Shown: positions 11,482-22,997 of the stretch, piece after piece | Layout: every line of letters begins with the position of its first letter | How positions within the stretch are numbered: position 1 is the first letter of the stretch | Notes under the pieces: generated by a model | Databases searched by the model: none | Told to the model about the DNA's origin: nothing | What the model saw: only the letters and a program-made list of their open reading frames with translations | NCBI GenBank assembly: GCA_905182985.1 | Contig: CAJJDN010000032.1 | Coordinates: forward strand, 576,616 to 640,615 | Reading direction: 5' to 3' | Origin: Paramecium sonneborni | Lineage: Eukaryota; Ciliophora; Oligohymenophorea; Peniculida; Parameciidae | DNA length: 64,000 nt | Program-made: the position numbers and the translations under genes

Positions 11482-12851
11482 TCAACAATCCCATAAAATT
11501 GTGTTCTTTATCATTTCTGTTTATTTCTAAACTTTTCTTTCGCAAAGCTTGAATAAATCATATTCTAATGCTTATTTGCAACTCAAACGATTCTTTGGAT
11601 TTAATTCTAAAAGTTAGTTCATTAAATTAATAAGTTATGTATCACCATTAATTTTTTAACCAAATTTTGGAAGTTTTCCAAACATTAATTCATGTAGTAG
11701 AACTCCAATACTGTAACAATCAACTTTATTAGTATATTTCAAATTTTCAACAATTTCTGGAGCCATATAACCAGGAGTTCCACAATATTAATTTGTTTCA
11801 ACAGCCTTTACACAAATTCCTAAATCTGCTAATTTCACTATTCCATTTTAAAATAAAATATTTTCTGGTTTAATATCTCTATGAATAATTCCATTCTAAT
11901 GCAAATAACTAACTCCTTACAAAACTTAATAAATTATATCAATTATTTATTTTTCAGATAACTTTTTTTCTTTCCTATAATTAAATAATGTTATCTCTCC
12001 TAATTCCAATACTAATGCAATCTTTGATAACTATTTTTTATACTTATTTATCATCATTTATAATTCCATAACACTTTAAGATATTTTAATGCCTTATAAA
12101 ACTTTAAATTGCAATTTCAGTTTTTATCAATCCCTAAATACCTTTACTAGTGATTAATGACTTTTATATAGTCTTAAGAGCAGCTATCATTCCAGTTGTT
12201 GTGTCACTAACCAAAATTTAAATTTAATTTTTACATTACAGAATAAACATCACTTATGTTGCCTCTTCCTAAATATTTGATCTTTTTAAATCTATTTAAT
12301 GGAGATTTATAATTTTTAGACATCTACATATAACTAAGTTATTTCTCGTGACTAGAACTTCTTAATGGAGTTGTTTAACTGGTTGTAGTTGATTCTCTAC
12401 TATCTTGAGAAAAATTATTAATATTTCGAATGGGTTTAGGTATTTCAATTCTTATTTTAGACTCTTTTATGCTTTCCTACTTATTTTTAATCTTTATTGG
12501 TAATGGATTAGATCTTTTTGAAGTTGTGATCAATTATTTTATTTCTTATATTTTTTCTCTATTTTTTTCCAAATTACTTTCATACTGAATACATATTTTT
12601 GGTTGGGTGTTTTGATTTTCATGCCTTTTAATATCATTATAAAGTGATTATGTTCCACCTAATTTATTTTGGAAATTTGAGAAATCTGATGATTAATGAT
12701 GATTTCGAATGTATGAACTAATATTTCTTAATAATCTATCTATACCAACTTTTTTTATAAGATTATCGACAAGACATGCTACTATTCTAAATTATTTGCC
12801 ATTATATCTCCATCTGACTTCAATAACTAAAATTAATTAATTTTATTTTTG
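11482..12851 (-). CDS. Serine/threonine protein kinase
   Basis: Minus-strand kinase. The catalytic domain shows a Gly loop (YLGRGNISDVYS), the VAIK-type lysine (AALKT), the catalytic loop [11 protein letters not shown], a DLG in place of DFG (VKLADLGIC), the activation-segment CGTPGYMAPE and a CYSIGVLLHELMFG helix F region. It ends LFKLCERKVQKQ... with TGA at 11482-11484. Before the domain lie about 200 residues: a block VRWRYNGKQFRIVACLVDNLIKKVGIDRLLRN and a Ser/Thr/Lys-rich linker. The start is not certain: the open frame begins below a TGA at 12852 without a clear ATG, so a short first exon may be missing; an acceptor-like TTTTAG lies at about 12825. The kinase call is firm, the subfamily is not. 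Confidence 0.85.
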
Positions 12852-13710
12852 TCAATATTTAGACTCTTACTAAACTGTTTTATATATCACACAGAATAAG
12901 AGCAATTTTAAAATCTGAAATATGGACTAAAATTACAAATAAAGATCACATTAAAAAAAAACAAACATTATTTAGTTTTTATTATAGTTTTGGATGAATT
13001 ATCGAATTATTACTTTGAATAAAACTTAAATTATATTTTTATCTAAAAATCACATAAAATGATTAATTAAAAGTAAACAGCATATTTTCTGAAGAAATCT
13101 GAAGAATCATATATATATATACTTACTAGATTCCAAATATAATTTCCTTAATTCTAATCTGAATGTTAAAGTATTTTACACTGTAAGAATTAGAAAATAC
13201 TTATTAAATTAATGATCTGGAATATAAGTATTTAGATTATAAGATAATTTTCTTTTTATTATTCTTATTGATTTAATGTAGTAATTATTCATACCAACCT
13301 TTTATTATATTATTACTAATCAATTAAGATAAAAATAATAAAAAATAATTATATTTAATATTATAATATAATTATTTTTTATTTTATAATTTTTCTCATT
13401 TTTATGTTAAGTAATAAAAGATTAGTCTAACGATTCTTTTTTTTTTATTTTTATTTATTTAAAATAGAATTCCTTAGTTCAATTATGAGTCCATTAGTTT
13501 TATAAAAAGTAGTTCTTAATTTCATTATTTACAAAGTTATTAAAAATGAATTTGATATTACTTTAAGTAGATTAAATTCTATAAAATATTTTCTGTTATG
13601 AGAGCCCTATACCTAGAAAGTAATATAATTCTGAAAAGATTTGTGTGATGCTTCCAGTTTTTCTCCTAATTATCCTAAATAATAATAAATATATTAAATA
13701 TTTTAAAAAG
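12852..13710. other. Long AT-rich spacer
   Basis: About 860 bases at extreme AT content with T- and A-runs and a short ATATATATATA stretch near 13117. It lies between a leftward and a rightward gene, so it probably holds two promoters. No coding-like frame, RNA gene or repeat unit was found. Confidence 0.6.
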
Positions 13711-15005
13711 ATGCAATTTTTGGTAAAATCTTCAGGACGATTGGGATTCTTTGGATTTGCAACAGCAACTGGTACTCATAAAGATATTGCTGGAAAGAAT
13801 TTCTTAAAATTCTAAAGCAAATATGCAGAATATGTCACTTAATTCAATCAAAAGCTGTAAGAACATAATTATTAATGATATAGTGAAGCAATAGAGAAAG
13901 ATAATAAGGCACCAAATGTTGCACCTTAAGGTAAAGCATTCGAACATCCTTATAACAATCCACATAATCCAGTCACTTTTAGTGGTGTATGTGTATAATA
14001 TAATTTTATAGATTAAATCATCTGAATTGTTTTACAACTTTATTGGACCAGAATAAGTGTCTCCACATTATGAAAATTTCTTAGTTGCTAGAAAATATCT
14101 ACTTCTTACATATGGAGGATTAATTGTTATTGGATTTGCAGCAGGCACTACTAATCTTCATTGGATTGCTAAATCATCATTTTTGCCATTCTTATTTTGG
14201 ATGCAAATCATGTACTTTTACTTAGAAGGTCGTAAATCTTTTATGAAACCATTACTTGCTAGATTTTATAGAAGAGTAGCTGGAAATGAATGTTTCTAAT
14301 TAGATTAATATTATCATGAGAATATGCAACTTAAAATTCGTACACTTCTTGAAGCAGCTAAAGGATAAATTGAATATGGATAATTACATAAAGAATTTAG
14401 AGATGTTAAAGCAGAATTAATCAATACTGTAAATTATAATCAATATTATTAAGTTTCTTTTAAATGAATAATTAAATCTATAAAGACATGTTGTTGAGAG
14501 ATCTCAAACTATTCTTAAGTCTGTGTAATAAGCTGAATAAGTAATTTATTATAATATTATCAAATTAGATTAATCAAAATAGACTTTTATAAGATATTAT
14601 AGAAGCTGCTTAAAAGTCTCTAGAGACCAACTTAAAAAATAATCTACCAGAAATCTAAAAAGCATTATTTAAATCTGCTCTAAAAGGATTAGCTTAAGGG
14701 AAAATGACTTATGAAAACGATCCTTTAATCGAAATGATACTTAAAACAATTAAAGAGCATGTTAGTAAAATATAAAATCTATCACCTGCTGAGTAATATA
14801 TTTATAAATATTTTATAGATAAAAGAAATTGATTTCACTTAGTAAAGATTAATTGGCAGCTATTTAAGCAAACGATAAAAAGTAATTATAATCTATATAT
14901 TCACTTAGAGCAAAGGAAGATTTCTTGAGAGCTGAACCAAAGATTGATTAAACCTTAAAAAACTATGAAAATGTGAAGAGATAACTTGCTTCATGGGGAT
15001 AATGA
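13711..15005 (+). CDS. Probable mitochondrial inner-membrane protein with long C-terminal helix (ATP synthase subunit b-like?)
   Basis: Starts MQFLVKSSGRLGFFGFATATG at 13711, a basic and aromatic N-terminus that looks like a mitochondrial targeting sequence. After a polar segment there is a hydrophobic hairpin (LLLTYGGLIVIGFAAG, then SSFLPFLFWMQIMYFYLEG) followed by a long amphipathic, charged helical region of about 230 residues (RRVAGNECFQLDQYY, then ERSQTILKSVQQAEQ, LQDIIEAAQKSLETNLKN) ending ...QLASWGQ and TGA 15003-15005. About five introns of 25-28 nt are needed. A short membrane hairpin followed by a long stalk-like helix is the layout of F-type ATP synthase subunit b, and ciliate versions diverge strongly. 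This is inference from architecture, not from a motif match. Confidence 0.6.
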
Positions 15006-15134
15006 AAGTGAGTAATTTAATCATGAAATCAGAATAAATATATAATTATTTAAAAAACTTACAAATCAGATTCTCTTATCTAAGTTGTGTCTAATCATAT
15101 TTTATTTCAGTATATTTTAACATATAAATAGATG

Positions 15135-15677
15135 TCAATGTATTATAAAATCAGAATTAAGTTCATCTACTTACTTTGATAAATCCTCAATCTAAACCTC
15201 CATTTCCTTATTTATTTGATCAAGCTATACTAGTTCATTTTTATAAATTTCTTCTAAGTCTGAGTATTTCTAAATTAGAATATAATCAAAATACTTTTTT
15301 CATATGTATAAATTAACATATTAAATTGAAATTCTAATATTTTTCATCTAATTTATTTCTCAATTCTAAATGCTAATTATCAACATTCGCAATAGATTCT
15401 TAAATTTTTATGCAAATCTCAAAAATTTCTTAGCTAATTTCTTTTAATTTTTATTTTAAATTTCCTTGGATATTTTTTTCAGCTAATTTCTCTTTTAAAA
15501 TCTATATTTAATCAGCTTCAATATCTTTAAACTAATTATTATCAATTTCAATACTTAATAAAATTTTCCAAATGAATAATAATCATCAACATGTTTTTTA
15601 ACTTTCTCTAAATCAGGTGCTGAGAAACTTTTTGGGCTATTAAATTATTTATAATAATAAGGAGGAGGAACAAACAT
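15135..15677 (-). CDS. Small coiled-coil protein with one apparent frame break
   Basis: ATG at 15677 gives MFVPPPYYYKQFNSPKSFSAPDLEK, a proline-rich head. The frame then fails after DDYYSFGK (about 15575, in an AAAATTTT stretch) and continues one base off with a charged coiled-coil of about 100 residues (IEIDNNQFKDIEADQ, LKEKLAEKN, NVDNQHLELRNKLDEKY). A 25-nt intron near 15285 (GTATTTTGATT...TTTAG) joins this to KYSDLEEIYKNEL..., ending TGA 15135-15137. No GT..AG intron explains the first break, so a one-base indel is likely. Function unknown. It converges with the 13711 gene. Confidence 0.65.
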
Positions 15678-15786
15678 TAAATTCCTATTTTTTATAAATT
15701 ATTTCTAATTTTTTAGTAAATAATTTTTGTTAATAATTGCATAATCATTCAAAGAAAGTATTTATTGCAATACAAATTTATATCTT

Positions 15787-16520
15787 ACATGAAAACAAAT
15801 AATCAAGATTACTCTTGTATCATAGATGATATGAAAAAAATTATTAAGACCAATGATAAAGAGCATATTCTTTCTTATATGAAATAAGGCATATAATAAA
15901 AATAAATCAATTGATAATACATTAAAATTTTTTAAGGTATTTAAATATGAAAATAGATAGAACTTTTAAATGTTAAATAAAATTTTTAACTTAAATAAAG
16001 ATAATACAAGGTATTTGCTTAATAATTTCAAAGTGCAATTATTTAATCGCTTGAATGTCAAATATGTGATATGAATATATAACCTTAACAATATCCTAAT
16101 TGTTTACATTACCTTATATTTAAAATTAGCAGATTTTTCATAAGCCAAAATTTTATTGTAAGGAATGGATACTATTAATAATTTTAAATATTGAACTCCA
16201 AAATTGTTGCTTTGAGCATCAAAAAATAACTATTCAATTAAACATTGAATGTACATCAGAAGAACCTATGGCTAAAATAATAAAGATTTTTAGTGTCTCA
16301 AAAAAATAAGAATTATAATAATGAAAAGTTTATTTGAGGATATCATAATGTGACAAATTAATAAAAAGGAATGGGAGGTTAATGAGACAATATATTTTAT
16401 TAAATAATTCATAAAATAAACCATAAACTATACGGCTAAACTATATTTAAATCAATCATATTTTAGGTTAAGTTCTTTTAAATGGAAAAGAATACCAAAT
16501 AAAAAATTATAAGTCCATTA
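15787..16520 (+). pseudogene. Broken RING-finger gene
   Basis: ATG at 15787 starts a frame (MKTNNQDYSCIIDDMKK...) that reaches TGA after about 45 codons. In shifted frames protein-like pieces continue: IELLNVKQNF after a 20-nt intron-like segment near 15934, then FQSAIIQSLECQICDMNIQ with the first RING-type CxxC pair. In a different frame QIFHKPKFYCKEWI resembles the central HxxxC...W part of a RING-H2 finger. The expected final CPxC pair is not clear (only NCC). Downstream pieces (GYHNVTNQQKGMGG) are separated by TGAs. At least three frame changes and two TGAs make this a likely decayed E3 ligase gene. The RING reading rests on spacing of Cys/His only. Confidence 0.45.
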
Positions 16521-16742
16521 AATTGAAAAAATTAAGACTAGATTGAAAAGTTATTATGTTTTTTAATAGTATTTAAATTGAAAAATAATGAAGAAAACAA
16601 TCAAGTTAATCGAATTCTACATTCTGAAATAATTTACATTTTATTGAGATGAATTGATAAGTTTGAAAGCAATTTTTTTAGATTTTCTACGATTTGCATC
16701 AACGCTTTGAATCTGTATTTCACAATATATTTAAATATAATA

Positions 16743-17180
16743 ATGTAATCTGCTAATACCCAAACATATGCTTTAAAAAATATTTTTAATGATATAATAA
16801 CATTGAGATCAAGAGGAACATCAATGTAGAGATTTCAAGAGAATAATAATGTTTAATTGCTATTTACAAACTAGAAATTACGTAAACAATTAGCAGTCAG
16901 TAAATAAGGCAGTGAAGGGAATATTGCAGTAAGCAATAGAACACACAATAAAATGCCTACTTTAAAAATAACTACTCGCATTTACAATAATTATTTACTT
17001 AATGGTGGTAGACCAAACAAAAAGAAATCCCTTCCTATACTTCAGATATCACCAAAACAATTGCCATTATTTTTAATACCAAACAGCAAATCATCCTCAT
17101 AGAAGGCTTGTACCACAAGAACTTGTTCTTAAGCTGATTTAAAGAAATTTTAATTCAAAACACTATTTAATGATATATGA
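16743..17180 (+). CDS. Orphan basic protein, 145 residues
   Basis: A single-exon frame from ATG 16743 to TGA 17178-17180, MQSANTQTYALKNIFND onward. It is rich in Thr, Asn, Lys and Gln; the middle reads SNRTHNKMPTLKITTRIYNNYLLNGG and the C-terminal half is basic and Ser/Pro-containing (RPNKKKSLPILQISPKQLP, KACTTRTCSQADLK). Local GC is visibly higher than in the flanking sequence, the usual sign of coding DNA in this window. I recognise no domain and no signal peptide. It stands alone in an otherwise gene-poor stretch. Confidence 0.6.
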
Positions 17181-17658
17181 TAAATAATTTTTATAAATAA
17201 AATAATGTCTAAACAAAGATCCTATATTGTACTTCTAAATTCAATATATTTCTATTTATAATTATTGCCTCTACTCTCTCATTTACTAGATTAGATCTCT
17301 TAAATATATAAACAATATTTCAAATTTTGTTGATATAGATTAGGCAGTATAAAACTAAATTTACTGTTGTTGTAAAATGAGACATTAGAAAATAGGATTA
17401 AAATTTTGGAATCAAAATTATACAATTAAGCTATACTAATGATTCAAGATTTTTATTTTAAGAGAATAACTATAAATAATATGAGAAAAAACTTAAAATG
17501 AAAAAATAGTCCTAAAATTATATAATATTGAACAAATAAATAATTCAAGAGAAGCCACTGAAGAAAACTTAATTAATTCTAATTATTGAACACACAACAT
17601 AGTTGATAATTATGAAAACAAATATTAAGTAAATTGCATTGAAAATTTTAATATAATT

Positions 17659-18290
17659 ATGAAAAATTTAATCATTTTCACAGCACTAATAGCAGTATTC
17701 TATATTATCGATAAATAATTGAATATTGAATTTATAGAAGTAGAAACACTTGAAAGAAGCTGCCAATATAGCTAATAAAAGATAATTAATATATGGAATA
17801 TTGTCTTTTTATTTAGAACACTAATGAAACAAATATTTTATTATAACTATTCAATGCCTATAGATATTAAACAAAATCTGAAGATAAATTATTAGCAATT
17901 TGAAACATGCAGATATTTAAATTATTCAAATTCACTTTAAAGAAGATGAAAAATTACATTTTCATTTTTTGATTAAGGACAATTTAAAAAAGAGGTAGAG
18001 AGTTCTTTTAATTTAAATCCTCTTTATTGGTTTTTGAACATAAATAAATACTATATTATGATTTTGTTAATTATTTGCAGTTTTCTACATATGCGAATTC
18101 CACATAAAGTATAAAGTTTAAGATCACAGCTTATTAAAAAAAAATCAGAAGTATTTAGAAGATGGATTAGGAGCATTCCTTTTTTTAATGTTTATGATTT
18201 TAGCAAATTAATTCTATAAACAAGTAAATGCTACTCTTAATCTTTTAGGAAATTTTATTAAATCTAAAAACTCTTATGTAATTTTTAAAT
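17659..18290 (+). pseudogene. Frame-broken type I membrane protein candidate
   Basis: ATG 17659 opens a signal-peptide-like start (MKNLIIFTALIAVF) and a short acidic part (IEFIEVETLE). The following coherent reading needs a frame change (KLPIQLIKDNQYMEYCLF, then TNETNILLQLFNAYRYQTKSEDK). Further on, in another frame, HADIQIIQIHFKEDEKLHF and IKDNLKKEVESSFNLNPLYWFL run into a hydrophobic helix (YYIMILLIICSFLH) and a basic tail. The last change is at an A6 run near 17985. This gives signal peptide, lumenal domain, one TM and a short cytosolic tail, but with three breaks. It may be a decayed gene; no family is recognised. Confidence 0.4.
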
Positions 18291-18805
18291 GTTCCCAGAA
18301 TTTAAAGCAATTATTATTATTGTTTTAAAAATATGAGTAACTTATCAAAAGACTGAATAATAGATAAAATCTTAAAAATTATTTTTAAAAAAATCTCACA
18401 ATAAATAAAATAAATATTATTATTTCTTTGAAAATAGAAAAACTATAATATAATTTCTTAGTTTTCAGTAAAGAAATTGTAAAGAATAATAAAATATTAA
18501 TATTATTTTTAAAACTCATCAAGCAATAAATTATTTCAGTTTTGATTTATTTGAAACAATTATCAAAAGATTTTAAAAAGTTAAATTTAAGTAATATTAA
18601 TTATTATTAATTTTACAATAGAGATTTAAATTTCAACCAATTTTTAATAATAAGATCATAAGATATATGAATCAATTTAAAATCTAAAATCCTTTAAAAA
18701 TTATCCTTATTGAATTTATCAGCTATTTAAATAGCATATTGATAACAAATATTTTAAGCATATATAAAATATAAAATACAACTTCTATAAATAAAAAACT
18801 AACTA
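18291..18805. other. Low-complexity AT-rich stretch
   Basis: Plus-strand frames can stay open for up to about 200 codons because TGA is rare at this composition, but the translation is almost only Lys, Asn, Ile, Leu and Gln. I see no real gene here. Confidence 0.55.
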
Positions 18806-19461
18806 TCAAAGTTCATCAACAATAATATCAGATGCTATTTCAATCAAATCATCTTATTTTAGGTTTGGATAGTTATTCAATATCATTTCAATAAGCGTAG
18901 CAAAATCGTATTCTTTTTTAATATTCATTTTTTTGGCAAATGATTGAATGAACTAAGGTAGATTAAACTTATAAAATTCTTTGCCATATTTATTAATTTC
19001 TTTTTCGATAAAATTCCAATCTATTATTTTAATATCTGTGTTATATTTTTTTTAATGCTAACTCTTTGGATATGATAAGGGCTTTTTGTAAAGTAATTCT
19101 TTATATCTTTAATAATTGCTTGTAGGTATTCTTCTAAAAAAGAAGGATGGTTTGTTTTGCCCTTGTCTATCTGTGTAGCATCCTTAACGAGGAGTATGCA
19201 ATTTTGTTTATATTGGAGAGGTTGTTGATTTATCATCCATTATGTTAAGAGAGAGCCGATGATTCCAAACCATATTGCAAATTATTTGCCTTCCTCCCAA
19301 ATTTCGTTAATCTGGAATAAACATTATATAAATTTATTAATCATCAACAACTTTCGGATAAATTTGAAATTTTATACTAACATCAATGTTTCAGTCTAAT
19401 TCTAATTCAAAATCTTTTTCGAATGCTAATGATTAAAAAATATTCTTTTAATCATCCTCAT
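18806..19461 (-). CDS. Orphan protein, about 218 residues, one A-run frame break
   Basis: On the minus strand, from ATG 19461, a frame reads through INEIWEEGKQFAIWFG and PLQYKQNCILLVKDATQID to HIQRVSIKK. It then reaches a run of eight A (about 19051-19058), after which the convincing frame is one base off: IIDWNFIEKEINKYGKEFYK, LIEMILNNYPNLKQDD, ending DIIVDEL and TGA 18806-18808. No GT..AG intron joins the two frames, so a missing or extra A is the simplest reading. The upstream part is also ambiguous: another frame there (FEKDFELELD, then KFQIYPKVVDD) looks coding but has an internal TGA. This could be a pseudogene. No family recognised. Confidence 0.5.
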
Positions 19462-20331
19462 AAGAACAATTAGAAAAATCTTTTAATTATTAGGAGTATA
19501 TTAAATTCTAATTAAATGATTAATTCTGTAAATAATTTTGACCGAAGGATTTATATATCAACTTATATTATTTTCAAATGTAAATTCTAATATTAGATAG
19601 TTTATATTCTATAAATTAAATTAAACTACTATAAAATACAAAAGAAGTTTTATATAAGCATAAATTAATTGAATATTATTATTTTAATTTTTCCATTTCT
19701 ATTAGTTTGTATTTTTTAAGTTAATTTTTTAAATTTTGAATTTTTATTATAAGTATTTAAAAAATACACCTAAATATTTGGTAATAGTCTAATTTTAAGA
19801 ATTCATTTCGAAATTACCTTTTTTCTAGTTTTTTTTATTCTAACATTTATTAACAAAAAAATAATTAAGATTTCATTAAAAAACGCTCTTGATTCTTAGA
19901 AGCATATTTATACATTAAAAATATGTAAAAATTATTCATATATAGTATGGAATCAATTGAAAATTAAATTCTATCTCTATATTTATCAAAATCGTTTTGT
20001 TAGTTAAAAAAATAAGTAATATGTACTTTAAAACAATATTTTTATTTTTGCTATCTTCTATTGTTTCACATAATAATAAAATTATGATTTAATTTTTATC
20101 TTTATTACTGAGTGAGTTACCAATATATTTCTTTATTTATTCATTTTCTTGATGCTATTTTTTGAATTTCAACATATTTATTTTATATTTTTTCAATAAA
20201 ATTTCAAGTATTTATTAAACAGGAATATCTTAAATAATTAATACATTAAGCAATTGAAAGACTCATATTCTTATTTTAAATCTAAAATAATTCTAATTAG
20301 TAACCAAATTATTATCCTTAATTATTTGAAG
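19462..20331. other. Gene-poor AT-rich stretch
   Basis: Almost 900 bases with no convincing gene. A short plus-strand ORF at 20021-20149 begins with a signal-peptide-like MYFKTIFLFLLSSIVS but ends after about 43 codons and has no continuation I can splice. The last 100-200 bases are presumably the promoter of the RING gene at 20332. Confidence 0.55.
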
Positions 20332-22041
20332 ATGATTCTTTTAACTATTTTAATAGGATTAGGCTAGACATTAATAATGAAGTCAACCCATACCACAAGA
20401 GGTTTTAATGCAATAGAAATTGACCTTAACAATTATAATGAATTTACTGTTGGTTAATCAACTATAGTTATTAGTTTAACAACTAATCGGATGACCTCAT
20501 ACCCAATACTTTCATATTGTGCTATAACAAATTTAAATATAATAAAAACAATAATAAGCTCAGCATCTCAAGTGAAAACTTAGATTGAATCAAATAAGTA
20601 TGCTTTATTCAAAAAATAGAAAATAGTGTATTTTTGATAACAATGCAATTTTATATAAACAGAGCTAACAATAAATAATTTTGTATGATTATAATTAAGA
20701 ACAATCTGAGTGGATATACAATAAATTTAGTATTTATGGTATGAAAGAAAGAAAATTCTCAATATATATATTTTCAAATGATGAAACAGATTATGAAATA
20801 ACTATAGCAAACTAAGCTCCAAGATCATGTTATTCTAAGTATATGATTGTTAATTAATAAAAGTTGCAACAATATTGGGTATTGTTCAGGAAGTTAACCT
20901 TCTTTTTGTATCTGCAATGAAAATTAGTTAGGAACTAATTGTTAAATAGTATCAAAGCTTTATAAAGACTATGAATAAGAGATAGTAATTGTTATGTTAT
21001 TTATTTATTTAGATATCTATTGAAAGCCAAAAAGAGATTCTTGTTTCTATACCACTGAACTAGAATAATACTAATTCATTATAAATAAATATAAATGCAA
21101 ATGCTGAAATAGATTATATTTTATCATGTTAGTTTGAGAAAGAATACCTTCCATTTTATGATAGCTAATTTTATGATTTAAATAAAATTAGTAATGGTAG
21201 GATAATTTATTAAAGTGAAAAAGTTTAAGAATGTTTAAACCTTTTTAGTTAAATTAATTAAGAACTTGAACAATCTATTACACCTTAACTGTTATTATTC
21301 TTTAATAATAAATAGTTAGATAATGTTTTATTAAAAATAAGTGTTGAAATTAGAATTAATGAAAACTCAGATGAAAAAGTTATATATTATATACTTGCAG
21401 GTGGATTTTCTTCTTTGATTTTGGCTTTTGTTTTAATAGGATGTGTACTTATTTGTAGAAAAAAGAAAAATATATTTCAACATTATTAATCCGATCGAAG
21501 AAATAGTACAGAAAAATCCCAAAAAGAAGTACAATTTCATGAGAGATAATTCTCACGTGATTTTATTCCTGTTGAATTGTATGAATAAGTTTTACAAGAA
21601 TATCCAGGATTAAATTTAATTACCGAATGCTAAATTTGTTTGGTTGAATTTGAAAATTAAGATTTAGTAAAATTGACATATTGTTTACACTTATTTCATT
21701 AATCTTGTTTAGATTAATGGAGAAAAAAATTGTAGGTAAAAATACTTTATTATAAAGGTGTGTCCTGTGTGTAGAGGAGATTTGACAAAATAAAAATATA
21801 AGGAAAGATAAAAGGATTAAGAAATTTATTAATTTGGAGTAATTTCAGGAGATGAAATGTAGATTGATAATAAGAAAATAGATGAAATTCTTAAGAGGGA
21901 ATAGAGAATTAAATAATTGTTAATATTATTCTTAATTTTAGATAATTCGCTTAATCATCCTCTGTAATCAATACTATCAAAGAGAATTCCCCATCACCAT
22001 AATCAGGTGAACCATTGAAACCTAAATTTTAATAAAAATGA
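20332..22041 (+). CDS. Membrane-anchored RING-H2 E3 ubiquitin ligase
   Basis: Starts MILLTILIGLGQTLIMKSTH at 20332, a signal peptide, followed by an extracellular or lumenal region of about 340 residues and one TM (YYILAGGFSSLILAFVLIGCVLIC, about 21390-21455) with a basic stop-transfer RKKKN. The cytosolic part has a RING-H2 finger: [32 protein letters not shown], then after a 22-nt intron (GTAAAAATAC...TATAAAG) VCPVCRGDL. All eight metal ligands (C3H2C3) are visible. It ends with a Ser/Pro-rich tail and TGA 22039-22041 if a 23-nt GTT..TAG intron near 21918 is removed. Such single-TM RING-H2 proteins attach ubiquitin to membrane cargo or ER proteins. Several upstream introns were not individually placed. 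Confidence 0.85.
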
Positions 22042-22153
22042 TTTATGTTAAAATGGCCAGTGTCAAAGCTTATAATTTTTGTTTTATCTTAAAAGTTCAT
22101 TAAATATTTAATATATATTATAAAGCACAAGTTGCTATTAATTGATATATAAA

Positions 22154-22549
22154 TCAAAATGGATTTACTAATTCTTATTAGTATTATCTAAGCATTTTCG
22201 AAAGACAAATATGAGCTTGTCCAATATCTTAAATATCTTAAATCTTGATTTATAATTTTTTTTTTTCTTATTAATAAAATACACCTGTTGGCCCATCAGT
22301 ACTAAGTAAAAATCTCAAATATTCTTTTTACAATCGTGAACGTTTTATCACTATACTTTTATCACGATCTGTTGATTTACTCTTTTTTATTTTTATATTG
22401 TTAAAGTAAACTATATTTTTTTACATCAAATCAACATTTTCTTTGCTTTTAATAAATTTAGGACTAACAGAGCATTAATTTAAATGTTTTATAAGTTCAT
22501 CTGGGCTAGAATGTTTCCCATATCCAAAAAATAAAGATTTTCTTTTCAT
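22154..22549 (-). CDS. Small orphan protein, 131 residues
   Basis: One uninterrupted minus-strand frame from ATG 22549 to TGA 22154-22156. It begins MKRKSLFFGYGKHSSPDELIKHLNQC, has a basic centre (KIKKSKSTDRDKS, VIKRSRLQKEYLRFLLSTDGP) and ends with a helical, Gln-rich part (DIQDIGQAHICLSKMLRQYQQEL). No signal peptide, TM or known motif. The balanced composition and the normal start next to the 450-base spacer argue that it is real. It is convergent with the RING gene, leaving 112 bases. Confidence 0.65.
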
Positions 22550-22997
22550 AAAAGTTCAGAAGTTAATTTATTTGTGATGTTCAAATCAAAATATGAATCA
22601 ATTATAAACCTTAAACATATGTGTTATGAATATTTTATAATTAAATTTTACAAGCAGTCAGAACAATGTAAAAATTATGATAGTGTTTTAAGAAAAAATT
22701 GTAAATTATATATTATATTTAAACTTTTATACATCATTAAACTTATGGGTTATTGTATTAGAACATTAAATTTCCATCAATAATATCCTCAGAAAATAAA
22801 GTAGCAATTTTATCATTTATACAAAAAAAAATAAAATAAAAATTAATTCATAAAGTTCTTTTAAAGTTCATTAATTAAGAAATTAAAAATGTATAAACAA
22901 GTATCATTAAGGAATAAACTTTTGATCTAAGTATATTAATAAATTCTTAAAGCTAATTTAATTATTGAAGTTTTTTTATAATTTTTATAATTTGTTT
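22550..22997. other. Divergent intergenic region
   Basis: Lies between two diverging genes, so it should contain both promoters. A TGA-free plus frame runs from an ATG at 22577 through most of this region, but past about 22790 it becomes Lys/Gln/Leu/Ile-only, and the first part has no recognisable motif. I do not call it a gene, but a real short product cannot be excluded. Confidence 0.5.

Noticed and set aside
18070..18670. About 200-codon TGA-free plus frame
   Set aside because: Expected by chance in low-complexity AT DNA; translation almost only K, N, I, L, Q.
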